64,000 bases of DNA from Strigops habroptila (Eukaryota > Chordata > Aves > Psittaciformes > Psittacidae): positions 36,629,812-36,693,811 of the forward strand of contig NC_044277.2 of the NCBI RefSeq assembly GCF_004027225.2, given 5' to 3'. The position numbers were made by a program, and so were the translations under genes. Below are positions 1-12,965 of the stretch, piece after piece (the first letter of the stretch is position 1; every line of letters begins with the position of its first letter). Below the pieces are notes generated by a model. That model was not told the DNA's origin. It searched no databases and saw only the letters and a program-made list of their open reading frames with translations.

Positions 1-552
1 AACAGTGTGGCCAGCAGGACCAGGGCAGTGATCATGCCCCTGTACTCTGCACTGGTGAGGCTGCACCTCGAATACTGTGCTCAGTTCTGGACCCCTCGCT
101 ACAAGAGAGACATTGAGGAGCTGGAGCAGGTCCAGAGAAGGGCAACGAAGCTGATGAAGGGTTTGGAGCACAGCTTTTGTAAGAAACGGTTGAGGGAACG
201 GGGATTGGTCAGTCTGGAGAAAAGAAGGCTCAGGGGGGACCTTATCACTCTCTACAACTACCGGAAAGGAGGATGGAGAGAGGTATGTGGCTGGTCTCTT
301 CTCCCAGGTAACAAGGAATAGGACAAGAGGTAGCAGCCTCAAGCTGTGTTAGGGGAGGTTTAGATTGGATATTAGGAAAAATTTCTTCACCAAAAGACAG
401 TGGTGGAGTCACCATCCCTGGAAGTGTTCAAAAACCATGCAGCTGAGGCCCTTAGTGATATGGTATAGTGGTGGCTTGGCAGTCCTGGGGTAAAAGTTGG
501 ACTTGATGAGCTTAAAGGTCTTCTCCAACCTAGTTGATGCTATGATTCTACG
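1..552 (+). mobile_element. CR1 LINE 3' end (ORF2 C-terminus and 3' UTR), cut by window edge
   Basis: An open frame from 7 to 321 reads [20 protein letters not shown] and later [12 protein letters not shown] and [16 protein letters not shown]. This is the C-terminal end of the reverse-transcriptase protein of bird CR1 elements. After about 321 the frame is broken, but the DNA still follows the CR1 3' end, through the FRLDIRKNFF-type segment to a tail ending CTATGATTCTA near 552. A dead, 5'-truncated copy. Confidence 0.9.
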
Positions 553-840
553 AAACAGAAGTTCAGCAATTATACAGGGGCTTCCTGTAGCAACCATGAA
601 TAAAAGGCAAGGCCGCTTCAGCAATGCCACAGGGGAGAGGTAAGCATTTATAAACTTGAATCTGAAAAGTCAGCATTGCAGTGAATATGCTGCTTAGAGT
701 TTTGAGGACAGAATGCCTTAAATCCAATATTGCTTGTGTGAACATACCTCAGTGTGATGAGAAGGTACATCCCTCAAAACTTGAAGTCCCTTTTGAAACT
801 CACTACATATGTTTTTTCTTCACAAAATAAAAGGAAGGTT

Positions 841-892
841 GGGGTTGTGGGGTTGGGTTTCTTTTGGTTGGTTGGTTGGTGGGGTTTTTTTA
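841..892 (+). repeat. G/T-rich low-complexity run
   Basis: Runs of GGTT, GGGTT and GGTTGGTT ending in a T tract. Similar G/T runs recur at 18677-18710 (GGTTTT repeats) and 32199-32231. No function is evident. Confidence 0.8.
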
Positions 893-1104
893 GCAATTGC
901 ACAAAGTGATCTTGGGAAAGAACTGGGTAAGTAACAGTGGAAGAAGAGTCAGGTTATAGCAGAGAATCATTTCTTACTATCGTGAAAAAGTGAACATTAT
1001 ACTGGAAGGTACCCAAAATTGGTGTAGGTAAGACTTGCAGACTGCTCATTTAACCTGTTGTAGGGCAGTCTGTAATTTTGACAACCACCCATCAAGAAAC
1101 ACGC

Positions 1105-1310
1105 TATAGTCCAGAAGGAAGCAACAAGGACAATGAAAGATCTGGAAAAAAGATTCTACAGGAAAAGATTTAAAGAAATGTCCTTGGTTAGACTGGAAGG
1201 AGAAGAATGAGCACTAATAAGAAGAAAGTCTCAAAATATTTTTATGCAAACAGGACAAAATTTCATGGTTTTAAACTGCAGGTGGCAAGATTAAAATTGA
1301 TCTTATGAGA
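1105..1310 (+). mobile_element. old, diverged CR1 fragment
   Basis: Contains GCAACAAGGACAATGAAAGA and TTGGTTAGACTGGAAGGAGA, which resemble the CR1 stretch encoding RRATK..GL..L..EKRRL. It is heavily mutated and has no open frame. The ends are approximate. Confidence 0.45.
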
Positions 1311-3502
1311 CCTGGATGAACTAGCTGACCCTTAGTAGATTTGCAAACTTAACTTTGGATAAAACTCCTTTAAAACACTATCAAAGGAAGCAAGACTGCA
1401 CCCCCACTTCTATAGCACTACAGTTATAAAGGGTGTAGGACCCTTAGATTCAGTCTTTCAAATCACACAGCTTTTCCTTTTTTTTCCTGTTTTCCTACTC
1501 CACAGGCAGCTGTGGCATGAGGGGATTCTTTCTTCTTGGTGAAGTGATTCTAGTTTACATACAAAAAATAAAGTTTGAGTAGGCAGAAGAAAAGTAAAAG
1601 TGAGTCAAACAGAGCACAGGTCTTAGGTGGAAAGAGTGCCCACAGTAGTCTCCTTAGAAGTAAAGCAGACATTCATTTCTACCTTTGTTTTGCTGGCATC
1701 TTCTCTGCTTATTTAACCACAGTGAAATAACTTCAACCCTGGAATACGTTTTGGTGTGGTGATAATACTGCAGTGAGAAATGGGGATTTTAATCTCTTCC
1801 CACTAAGGAGAGAATTCAGATCTCAGCATATCTTTCATCCCAGGGACTATTGGCCATGGGTAAGTCCCACAAGGTTACGTATTGAATATGGCATTGAAAA
1901 TTCCAGTGTGAACTTGGAGCCCTAAAATTGACATCAGGAACCCTTGATAAGAATCTGCTAAACAAGTCCATTAGGGAATTTGGGCCAATGAAACAATGGG
2001 CTTTAACCCATCTGGTTCATAGCACCTTGCCAGTTCTCAAGATTTTATCCTGAGACCTAGGAAATTGGTTTTGACCCGATGCCATTAGTTTTTTGAGGCT
2101 GACAATTGGTTTTGAATGTATGGGGGGTTTAAACTTTGCTCTTTTTATACAACTACTTTGAGGAAGTGCTGGCTCCTAATGACTTGATATGACTTGATAG
2201 CCTCTATTCATTAAACATGCAATGCAATAGTGGAATAAAGAAAAGCAATAGGAATTTTGAATTCAGGTTATAATGATTGCTGTAATTTGTATGACAAAAA
2301 TCCTACGTGTTACAAATATTTCCAGGTTTCGATAATGTTGGTGTCTGTGCTGGGAAGTGATTTACATTTTTCTTCCTTATCTGTACCATTAGGAATGTGG
2401 TAGAGTGAAAATTATCTTTAAAAGAAGTGCAAGTTCAGCAGGATTCCAGTCTGCATTGCAAGCTTAGGCTCAAATGAACCTTTTTGATGGGGAATAATGC
2501 AATGCAAGCCTCTGAGGACTTGCCGGAATGCTCTGTGGCAATTAGTTCTGTAATATTATAGTTCAAGTTCCGGCCTTACGTGGCTCTAGAGACTTTGAAA
2601 ATATATATGGTTCATTTTTCAAAATGCTTTTAGGCCTCTCTGTTTTTTCCCCCCATCTAGTTTTCCATCATATAATAGTTACAACGGAATGTCATTTGTG
2701 TTTTGAACTATGATAGATTCCACCACCCATTGCTGTCAGATTATCATATTGAAGATTTGCATCATTTACCTGCATGACTTGCAGAGCTGGGGCAGGTGGA
2801 GCTATCTCTAAGCCACTGTGCCAGCAGTTTTCTGAATGGACTTAACTGGTCAGGGAGTGCCAACCAACAGTAACATTCTCTTCAGGACTCCAATTCCTCA
2901 TGGTTATTTGAAACGCATACCAACCGGATGTGTGCTCATGACCCTGAAAACGTCTTGGGGCCCTTCTAGACTACAACGGAGCTCAGGAGGGGGACAACTC
3001 TCTTCGTTTAACCATGAAATCAGTAGGTCCTTATCAAAGTCTTGCTTGTTAAATTCAACAAAACCTTTTGGGTTTTTCTGTTACTGCTTTCAGAATAGTG
3101 ATTATGCCAACTTAACTGGAAACTTAAAGGACAAAAGGATTGCTGCATTTACTCTTTGGAGATACATTTTTCCTTTCAGCTTTTCTGGACAAAACCAGAA
3201 GAACATATGCATTTTAAAAATTAGGAAAGCTTTAGGGTAAAAATGTCTTTGAAAATCATTGAGTTTTTAAGACGCAAATTCTTAAGTGCTCAGAAAATGT
3301 TGTGAGGATTCTTTTCTTAGCCAGTAAAACTAACACTAGACAACAGACAAAGTGTAAATAGCATGATGCTTGTGTTTCTCAGCGTAGCCTAACAGCTCAA
3401 AAAGATTACAGACATACTTGTTAACATAGTAGAAAATGCATCCTACTAGTGTTTTGCTGTTTCTCCTGCCTCAGAAAACCCACATACAAAATCAGTGGAT
3501 TA

Positions 3503-3605
3503 TGACCTGGGATTGGTGATAGACCTTCTCCAGGCAGTAAGCTGGACTAGGTGGCTTTCAGATATCCCCACTAACCAACATTTTTATGATTATCTGTGAT
3601 TGAGA
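3503..3605 (+). mobile_element. old CR1 3' tail
   Basis: Contains a GGACTAGGTGGC.TTCAGA block followed by ATGATTATCTGTGATTG. This resembles a decayed version of the CR1 tail (GGACTAGATGACCT...TTCTATGATTCTGTGAT). It lies about 50 bp before a better preserved CR1 fragment. Confidence 0.45.
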
Positions 3606-3654
3606 AAGTCTGTGAATGGTTCATGAGACAAAGTCAAAATTCAGGTGTAGGTCA

Positions 3655-3860
3655 CTGCTGAGGAATGTGTAAGGGTGGTGGGGCACTGGAACAGGTTGCC
3701 TCAAGAACTTGTGGATGCCCCATTCCTGTAAGTGTTCAAGGCCAAGTTGGATGGGGCTTTGAGCAACCTGGTCTAATGGAAGGTGTTCCTGCCCATGGCA
3801 GGGCGGGTGGAACTAGATGGTCTTTAAGGTCCCTTCCAGCAGAAGCCATTCTATGATTCC
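3655..3860 (+). mobile_element. CR1 3' end fragment
   Basis: Contains CACTGGAACAGGTTGCCTCA, then GGAACTAGATGGTCTTTAAG and CCATTCTATGATTCC. These are the typical last 200 bp of a bird CR1 in plus orientation. It is 5'-truncated and non-coding. Confidence 0.85.
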
Positions 3861-6800
3861 AGAGTGTCCTGGAATCATATTATTATTAGCACTCCCGCTG
3901 CACCTTGGCATTGTGCTGTGCTCCCTGCCTCAGGAGTCAAGAGACTGGGACACCCAATTTCATCTTGCATGAAGGATCACCAGAGTATGGCTATAAACGA
4001 GTGAAAACCAGAGCTGAACTGCAGATAAATCAACAATTGCCCTCAGTGGTAACTAAACAACTACATGCTCTGTACCCTGTGTGAAATTCAGCCCTATGCT
4101 GAAGGCCAGGGCAGGTCCCAGATTCGAGCAAGCATTGTTTTCCAAGGTTTGAACAGTTTTGAAAAGTACATTAGCATCTGTGGAACAAGGAATTCAAAAC
4201 TATACAACAGGCATTCTGGAAAAATACACTGACCATAAAAGAGTGATAAAGTTGTACGATATGTTAATGTTGTTGATGCACTTCTTGGGAATGAGGAAAC
4301 ACCAGCCTCCACTTATGAAAGAGTTTGGAGGAAAACATTGTATGAAAGGACTGCAAACTTGGATGAAAGACTGTAAGTAATCATAGAATAAAACTAATTG
4401 GTGGACAATTAAATAGAATGTAATAGCTCATAGCTAACACTGTGACAGTTAAGCAGCTAAATTAGCGTATGCTGTCTTTAAAAAAGAGATTATGGACGAT
4501 GATTTCATCTCCCAGATACTTTGATTTTATTTCCGTTGTTATCCAGTGTGTTATTTTTGGTGGGCTCCATTATCTGGGAGCATGAGGTAAGACAGAAGCT
4601 TTCCACACTAGCAAGCTCTTCTCCAGATAGATACTAATGTGAAGTATTAGTCTATTTGATAACAGTGTGTGCTAAGTATTTGGCTTAAGGGAGCATGTAG
4701 TCACATATCACCGTAGGCTGGGTCCACAACAATCATTAGCTGTTGACAGATCTTCTCTCATTAGTTCTTCCTATGAAAGAGAGTCTTAAAAAAACAAACC
4801 CCACCTTTATTTCTTACATTATCTCTGTGAAACCCTCTTTGTCCATCAGCCTATTTTTTAAATCTGAATTTCACGCATATTTTGTGTAAAATAAATGTCT
4901 CTGCTGCCTTTCTTCCTAATCACATGGAGCAATCTCCCTGTTGGTGTACAACGTTGCTCATCGACCTGCATGTTTGAAGCTCAGCTCTGCCACCATCTTG
5001 GCTACAGACCGGAGGGTAGGGTAGCATCCAAACGCTGTGCTAGACAAGACTCCCACTGGCCATAGTTTATATAGTTGGGGTACTTCTCGCCCACATCATA
5101 CTTTTAAGACCATATGTTTCCCAGTTCATTAGCCAGCTACAGTACATCTAGGAAAATGAACAACTTTCTAATTTTAAAAAAGCAGAAATTCCTGCATGTG
5201 GCTTTAAAACACACACGCTCCTTCCGGTAGCAACCCTCTTTTCTTACAGTGTGCTGTAGACAACTGTGGCTTGTTCCCACTCCATTTCAAGTTATTTCAT
5301 ATGCCAGACCAGAAAAAACATGGAACTTTTGTACAAACAGGGCTGATACCATACTGTTTGTCCAAATATTTTTAGGTGGCCTGTAGAAAAACTTACATAG
5401 TTCCAGGTAGCTTATGAGACTTGTACTCCAGCAGACCTGCTTACATGTTTCATTCCTGTTTCAAGATTTGGCTTTGATGAGCTGTAGGTAAATACACAGA
5501 AAGATAGTATTTAAGGTGCTAAGTCTCACATGGTAACCTGCTTGCCTGAGAATATGCCCTAAATGCTATTCTTTAAGTTTATAATTTTGCTGATGTTTAA
5601 GAAAAATTATCATAAACTAGATTCCGTAATTATTCTAAAGACAAACTATGTGATTCTCACCTCTGACATCAGATTCAAGAGTATCTTTGTTGTTAAAGTT
5701 TACTATATCAAAGAGATACGATGTGCATTTGCTATGGCAGTCACCCATTCCACAAATTTGCTTTGACACTTATTCTGGAAAAAAGGATTAAATAGACTAT
5801 GGAAAGGATACACGATTCTACCACCTTATTAATATTTTCTGTTCAGCCTGGTGGAAGATACCTGTAAATCCTTCTGAAGTCATGTTCTGCATGTGACTGC
5901 AGCATTTTGACTCCTATACTCTATTTCATTAGATAAATATTTTTACTGCCTGGCTCTTGTCGTGTCACAGGAGTGTCTTATTTTCATTTTTCCCTCTAAA
6001 ACTTTTAACTTTTTTTTTTTTTTTAATGGGAGAAACTCACGTCTTTTTCACAAGGTTCTGTTTTCCATTCTTGCTCAAGAAGACCTGCAAGTTTCCTCTT
6101 TGGTAGAATGAGGGTTTGGGCTCCACTCGTAGCATCCACTCCACATCCTGTTCCATTAATCTGATTTGTAAAATTTTTATCAGTTTTATAACCTTACAAA
6201 ACTTTCTAAAATCCTACTGTCAGTGATGCTTCCTTTTTTTTCCTATATACTTGTGCTATATAGTTTGTTAGTGGTTAGATTCAAAAGTCATATAGCATAA
6301 CGCTGTAGGAGTTGTTAGCTGCTCACCAGAAGAAGAGGAACTGGAAGGATATCTCCAGTGCTAGTCCAAGATAGCTTGCTCTGACAGATCCTGAGAAAGT
6401 TAAAGTAAACCCCAAACCACATACCTATCTATACTGTACCTATCTAGACCCTGCTATCTATAGATATGTCTGTGCAAGATGAGTCCTCTGTTAGTGTTCC
6501 TAAACCATTTATATAATTATAGGATGTTGTCAAAATTAATTATTTATGTGTTTAATGTTTACAAGACCCACCATTGTGCTCCATAAAAGTTACTGAAATT
6601 TAAAACAGTATGGTAATGCTTCCTGTCAGAAGCAGTATTTTTCAAGCCACTCTTTCATATTTTGGGTTATTTCTATACAGTTCTTTTTTCCCAAGAAGTC
6701 GAATAAACTCCCACCAAGTAAGGGTGCAATAAGGTAGTAAGTGAATAATTGTATTCTTGAAAGACATTTGCCTTAAAAATATCAACAATAATTCTCTTTT

Positions 6801-6886
6801 TTTGTATCTGTATCATGTTCCTCTGCTATCAAACGTATATACTAATTTTATATATATCACTTTATATCATCACCTTATGCATGATT

Positions 6887-6956
6887 ATGTAGATGATACT
6901 GTCATCTGTGTTTAAGAAATAATGTAGATTATACTGTCATCTGTGTTTAAGAAATA
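6887..6956. repeat. tandem duplication of a 35-bp unit
   Basis: Two adjacent 35-bp copies (6887-6921 and 6922-6956) differ at one base (GATGAT against GATTAT). A partial third copy of 4 bases follows. Near-identity suggests a recent local duplication. Confidence 0.95.
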
Positions 6957-7033
6957 ATGTTCAGAATTACCTTTTTAGAATAAAACATTTTTACAATGAA
7001 CTATAGTAACTTACTTTATCTTTGGATGATGTA

Positions 7034-7300
7034 GAATCAGAATGGTTAAGGTTGGAAATGACCTTAAGATCATCCAGGTCCAACCCCCTGCCAGGTCACC
7101 CAAGGCTCTGTCCAGCCTGGCCTTGAACACTGCCAGGGATGGAGCATTTACCACTTCTTTGGGCAACCTGTTCCAGTGCCTCACCACCCTCACAGTAAAG
7201 AATTTCCTTGTATCTAACCTGAACTTCCTCTGTTTAAGTTTAAACCCATTACCCCTTGTCCTATTGCTACAGTCCCTGTTGAAGAGTCCCATACTGCACA
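7034..7300 (-). mobile_element. CR1 3' end, minus orientation, frame still open
   Basis: On the minus strand an unbroken frame reads [38 protein letters not shown] and [15 protein letters not shown], the C-terminus of CR1 ORF2. Its 3' UTR, read on the + strand, begins GAATGGTTAAGGTTGGAAAT at about 7040. The uninterrupted frame suggests a younger copy than the others here. It is 5'-truncated. Confidence 0.9.
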
Positions 7301-10300
7301 TATGTTCCTTAAAACCATCTACCTTCTGGGATGCTGAAGCCTTGTTAATAAATCCTGATCTGGATATAAGCCAGAGTTTCTGAGTCCTTGGAAGCATGAT
7401 TCTGATTGACCAGAAAGCCTGCTGCTTTTCTCTGTACTTTCAGAGAAAGTGCCATGGTCTCTCACACACTAAAAAGAAAAGATCTATATCTATTCTGTCT
7501 GAGCAATGCAACAGATAAATTCAACCCTAGTATGGGTGTACGATGTCAGGGAAATAACGTCTGTTGACACAAGGCTGAATTTGACCCTGAAAAATATAGA
7601 AGCTGCAGAAGGCAGCTTAATGATTTATCTTATGTATTAGCTCTGCATTGCTAAACTGTCATTATAATTTACCTTTTCAGGCAAAAAATCCAGCCTTTTA
7701 TGATAATAAAAAGAATCGCCAAAGACTGATAGAATTCAGTTAATTTCTCTGTTTGACTATTCCCTTGACCACAGTATGTGGGAGAAGGAGACCTATGAAT
7801 CAGAACATCTGATATTTTGTATTTGCGTCACTTTAAAATATTTAATACAAATCGGAAGAAGGAAAAACTTTTGTTTTCTTTGAAATACATAGGCCCTACA
7901 CCTACTCTGTCAGCACAGCCACTCAGTATCCCCGGGGTAAAGGTATTAACTAATTACATGATGGAACCCATAACCCAGATAGTAGGCCTATCAAGTATCT
8001 CTAAGGGTAATATACTACATTTTAAAAATGATACACTTGCATAATTATATAGCCACGTTTTACTGACCAGAGAACAAGATTAGAAGTACCTTTCTTTAGT
8101 TTTTTTTCATTATTAAATACATGACATCTCAGTCTTTCACTGGTTTTCATTTAAAAGCAGAAATGATTTTTTCTTTACTTGGGGAATTCTGATCATTAAA
8201 GGACATATCTCCCCTAATGTTTTGGGCCTAATCGGTTGGGAAGAGAATGTTCTATGCTGAGGCTCAGTAAGAGCCAAATTTTGTACATGGAACAGCTTGG
8301 CAGACTAGTATTTTTTCACCTTTATTAATTAAGCATTTTTCAGAGCTGTTGTGACTTGCTATTAACGAGCAATCAAATAGCAACATCTACAGAAAAGAGA
8401 CTGACAGCTGCCATTCCTACCTTTCAAAAGCTAAAATATTTTACTAATTGTTTATTTATTTGTGAGTGTGCCTTTTAAATAGATCCACTAGGTGGTGCTT
8501 GAAATAAGCTACCCCGGTGTGACTCGCAGGGGGTTGCCAAGCCCGTCTCAGAAATCTAGGGACAACTGGAAATCCTCGTGGCTGTGAAATATTAAACCAT
8601 AATTCATAGTCAAAACTCCAGCAGGAATATTCTTGGCAACAAGAATAAGATTTCTATCCAAGTGCTTGTGTTCCTTCTTTTCCAAAATCAAGTTTTCTGT
8701 TTCAGAAGCGAAAGTAGGTGTTCACCATTATGGAGATGTATTGCTCTCCATCATAAATTTCAGTGCTTCTGATCTCTGGTACTCTCAAAATAGACCATTT
8801 TCCATTAGTATTTTTGGCATTTGAAGAAAAAGCTTATGTCCAGACTCAAAGTGTTTTGGATACATAGTTCTTTAAATATATTAAATAAAGATGAAGCTTG
8901 GCATTACCTGAATGCTTCATCAGTCCTGAGAGAAGTTTAACTCCCAAAAAGAAATGAAGGAAGACTTGAGATGTTACTGCATATGGCTGGAGGAAGGGGC
9001 AGGAAGGCACATATGGTCAGTTATGCAGGTATGAATTATGGACACTGCTAAATTGCTCATGGAGTCTTGTTTTCTCATGTTATTCTTTAGCCTTTTGCTG
9101 TGCAATCACTCTTCCTAATGTAAACTAACTTCTCCAGAGCTTTAAAAAAGCACAGCCACTATAGACTTCTCGGTCAGCTATGCACCAGTTGGTTGCCTGG
9201 TATTCCCTGCCTTTCAGTCTCACAGTAAAAGCTTCTGGCATAATTACTTGTTCCTGACTTTGCTTCTCTGTCAGAGAAGGTGAATCCTGCCAAACACCTG
9301 CCCAGCACCCTGGTTAGGAGCTCCAGGGCCCCTCCAGAGCCAGGAGAAGCTGTGACCCTTTCAGCCCTTGGGCCACTCCAGTTTCCTCTCTGTCTTGAAG
9401 GTGAAATTCTGCTCATCCTGGCTTTACTCAGCATGTGGCTTTGAGGGAAGTGCCCCTCAAAAGGCATTTCTCTGTTCTTTACAGACCTGAGGAGAACAAA
9501 ATCCTCTAACACATATGGAGGGGAGGGAGGAAATACAATGAAGTTGTTTCTATCCCGTTTGCTTCATTACAGCGGCAGACAGGTGGCTGAGGGCAGCTGC
9601 CAGGGCTGTGCTGGTGCAGTGCTGACATTCATACAGTCCATGCAAGTCTTGCCCGAGAAGAAGGCCAGAAGGCGAGACCTTCATAATACAGGGTAATAAT
9701 ACCAGGTAATACTGAGGGCTGGGCAGGTATCAGAAGTGCTGCACTAGCAGCTATTGAGAATTAGGAAATTGGAAGTAACCACAGTTGGAACGGTTTAAGA
9801 GACACAAGACAAATTTGGAGTAAGGTAGGCTTCTGTTATTCATAGAAAAAATGTTTAAAATTACTGTTGAGGCAGGATATATAGGAAAAGCATATGTGAA
9901 TTGCCAGTGGAAGAGCCTCTAGATAATCTAGTCTGTTATAAAAGTCTCTAAAGGGTGTGTATGTGAACCCAGAGAATTCAGACCTAGTTATTGATAAATT
10001 CACTACCATCAAATGTAATATGTCATTTAGGTGTAATGAAAAATCTGTTTTGATCATGGCCAAAGCACAAAGGCTGTTTTCATTACAAGGGTGGGAAGCA
10101 GCACAAGGTATATAAACTAAGGTGACGTACATAAGAAGCTAATCCTTCACCCTTAGTATGCCTACATCATGTCAGGTATTTTTCATGTTTAAAACATAGT
10201 CTATGAAGAAACAGCCTAGGGATATTGATCTCACAGAATAAAAGAAGGATTTGGGTCACTGGAAAGCTATAGAGAAGAAATTAATCATAAACTCAGCATT

Positions 10301-11122
10301 TTGTACAAAGGATTTATAGGACATGAAAAAATAGGCTTAATTATCTACAACACATCTTGGAATAATGCTGTTATCAGTAATCTGAAATATGCAGATTAGA
10401 AAATGTTAGTGCAACCCTTATTTAATATGAAGTTGATAGTTCAAAAGCTTCTTCCTTTGCTTTTTCTTTGTTATTGTAGTTCTGAAATGGAATCACAAGA
10501 TTTATATATAGAATATTTTCTTCAGTTTGTTGTTGCTGGTAAAGCTTAACATCAGTTTTAGTTCTGTATCCAAGTATCTTCACTTTTCAATATGTATCCT
10601 GCCAAAAATTAAATTCTTTTAAATCATAGTTATATTTGGATTGATCAGGTTACTTGATTTTATCGTTCAATTAGCATCTTATTTATTAAGTTTGCAGGGT
10701 TTTTTAACAACCTAATTCTTATCTTACCACTTCTATTTCATTTTCATGAGAGGAGACTGATGAAATCTTTGTTCATGGCAGTGTGAGTCTGCCACATAGG
10801 CAGGGCCAGAACTGTAGGCGGTCATCTCAGCAAAGAGCCAAGAAAGAAGCCCTTGGCATCCTGAGTCCTCAGAGTAAGGGAGAGAACTGCTCCCTGTGAA
10901 GGCTCAGGATAGACCAGATCTGGATGCAGGATGAACATGCTCTGATCTCTGTGCTTTAACATCACACTTACTGTTATCAGCTGTAATGTAATTTGAAGAG
11001 AGAGAATTCAGGTTCAAGAGCTGAAAAAGCACCAAATAGATCTTACTTCCCTTGGTAGGACCTCAGATGGGAAAAGGAAAGAGTTAATTTCTATTTCACC
11101 AGCATAGGGTTATGTAAATTTT

Positions 11123-11140
11123 CACTTGTTTAAACAAGTG
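11123..11140. repeat. perfect 18-bp palindrome
   Basis: CACTTGTTTAAACAAGTG reads the same on both strands. It carries inverted CACTTG E-box-like halves around a TTTAAA centre. It lies in AT-rich intergenic DNA 10 kb upstream of TTPA. Confidence 0.95.
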
Positions 11141-12849
11141 GTTTAGTTAGTCATAATTGCTTGTAAAAAGAACTAAAAGTAATAACTAAGTTTCAGGATC
11201 AAAAGAAGAAAATATATCTTTTTTTACTATTTAATGCTAAGGTAGGACAAGTGATGTTTTCTTCAGTTAGTTTGTAAATTTTCCAATGCAAGCTAACTAG
11301 AAAAACGTTTAGGTTAAGTAAGCAATTTTTTTCCCTGCCATGTTCTGAAATGCAATTGGTTTTATTCAGGCCAAATTCATTCTTGGTGTAACCCCACACA
11401 ACTGAGCGATGTCAGTGTTTTAGAAACATTTTCTGGGTCAATATGTAAAACAGAAAATGGGAAGTTTAGAGAGGAGTTAGTCTGAGGACAGAACTGCAGA
11501 AACATACCTTGATTGAAAGCCAGACCACCAGAGCCTTTGCAAAGGGCAAGAAAGGCACTGTGCTTTGCAGGCTTTTTAAAAGCTAGCTTTTTTTAAAAGG
11601 TGAAGATGTCCTAAAAGCTTAGTTTCTGTAGTTTCTCAACAGACTCTCTCACAGAATGAAGATGATTAAAGAGGACGAATAATCATGGAGTTGGCTATGA
11701 ATTAAACATTGAATATGTAAGGAAAACAAACAAACAAGCAAACAAAAAGCTGGAGTGAATGTCTGTTTCTCCAAATAGAAGGTTAGTAACAGGCCATTCC
11801 AGGGGTCTATATTAAGAACACATTATTTTTGTTTGGAAGCAAAACCTTTTACCCACTTAGTCTAAACATAGGCTTATATGAGATACAAATAACTCTTAGA
11901 AATCAAAGACAAGATACCGTAGCCCTTTGTAGCAAGATGGAGTTGACTAATAACTATTCTGAGATAGAGTACAGTATGTGCTCTGTTTTGTGGTTATATT
12001 GGCTTCTCAGATACATATCGAATACCATTTATTTCTATGCAATTGGTCATACTTTTTCAGGATTGTCACATCCACTTCTCACCTCCAAAACATTTATCAC
12101 TGGCAACTAAAATATTAGTATGTCTTCCTGGCTTCTTCTCATGGATGATTAGCCAAAAGTCTCCCCCTTGCAGCCCAACCTTTCTGTGCCCCTTTTTTGA
12201 TGCTGTGGCAGGTGTCATCTCTTGCCTGTCATTTTGGCTATACCTAGACATCTGTCAGGCCCCTCTGTATCTTCATCCCAAGTTCATACCTCTTTATTAA
12301 TTCCCTCTGCATAACGTGTCAAGGATAGAATTCTCTTTGTTTACTCACAAAACTGAAGTTCTCGTTCCTGTTATGGTTCTCTCATTTATTGAGACCTTTC
12401 TCTGGTCTTGTCAAATTAAGTCTTGCCTTGCTCACACCTACCCATGAGGCTGCTATAAATATTGCTTTTTATGCACACCTGAAAGTGTTAGCTCTCTACG
12501 TGCATCCTTATACTCCCATTTCTCTTGTCACATCAAACCTTAGGTGCTTGTCCTGAAATCAAAGCCCTTTTTACTGTTGCCATCTAACCTATGGCACCAG
12601 CTTTTCTTTAGCAGTGAGTTGAGTTAGGTGCAGGCCCCCTTTGCCCTCACTGGTAGGAGAAGCTCCACAAAAGGAGTCTTCTCCTTTCAGTCCCTCATTG
12701 AAGCTTGTGTGGAACATTTCCAGGCTTCACAAGACCCAGGTTGCAGACATGCAATAATTTATGCTTACTGTTTTGACCAGTATGGTGTCACTGTTCTCTT
12801 ATCATCTGTCTATCTTATCATCTAACTCTGTCTTTTTGTGTCTTTTTTT

Positions 12850-12965
12850 ATATGTAGATGCAGGCTGCCTGAGGCCAGGGACCAACTTGATCTGTGTCTG
12901 CAGAGACCCTAAGAGACTAGGGTAATGCAGTTACATCAACCATAGTATTAATACCATCAATGCAT
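12850..12965 (+). mobile_element. possible ancient LINE 3' tail
   Basis: Contains GCCTGAGGCCAGGGACC, then a TCTGTGTCTGCAGAGACCC segment and a run toward TAATACC. The order resembles the CTCTTTGGGGCAGGGACC...ACAGCACCTAGCACA...TAATACAAATAAT ending of old amniote LINEs. Diverged; a repeat-library search would decide. Confidence 0.35.

Noticed and set aside
2836-3240. 134-codon open frame on the + strand
   Set aside because: It resembles no known protein, has no flanking splice or promoter context, and its composition follows the local DNA. Taken as chance.
7042-7383. 113-codon + strand frame
   Set aside because: It is antisense to the minus-strand CR1 ORF2 end; the minus-strand reading is the recognisable one.
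9174-9512. 112-codon minus-strand frame
   Set aside because: No known motif, no splice or promoter context and no repeat match by eye; chance is the simplest reading.
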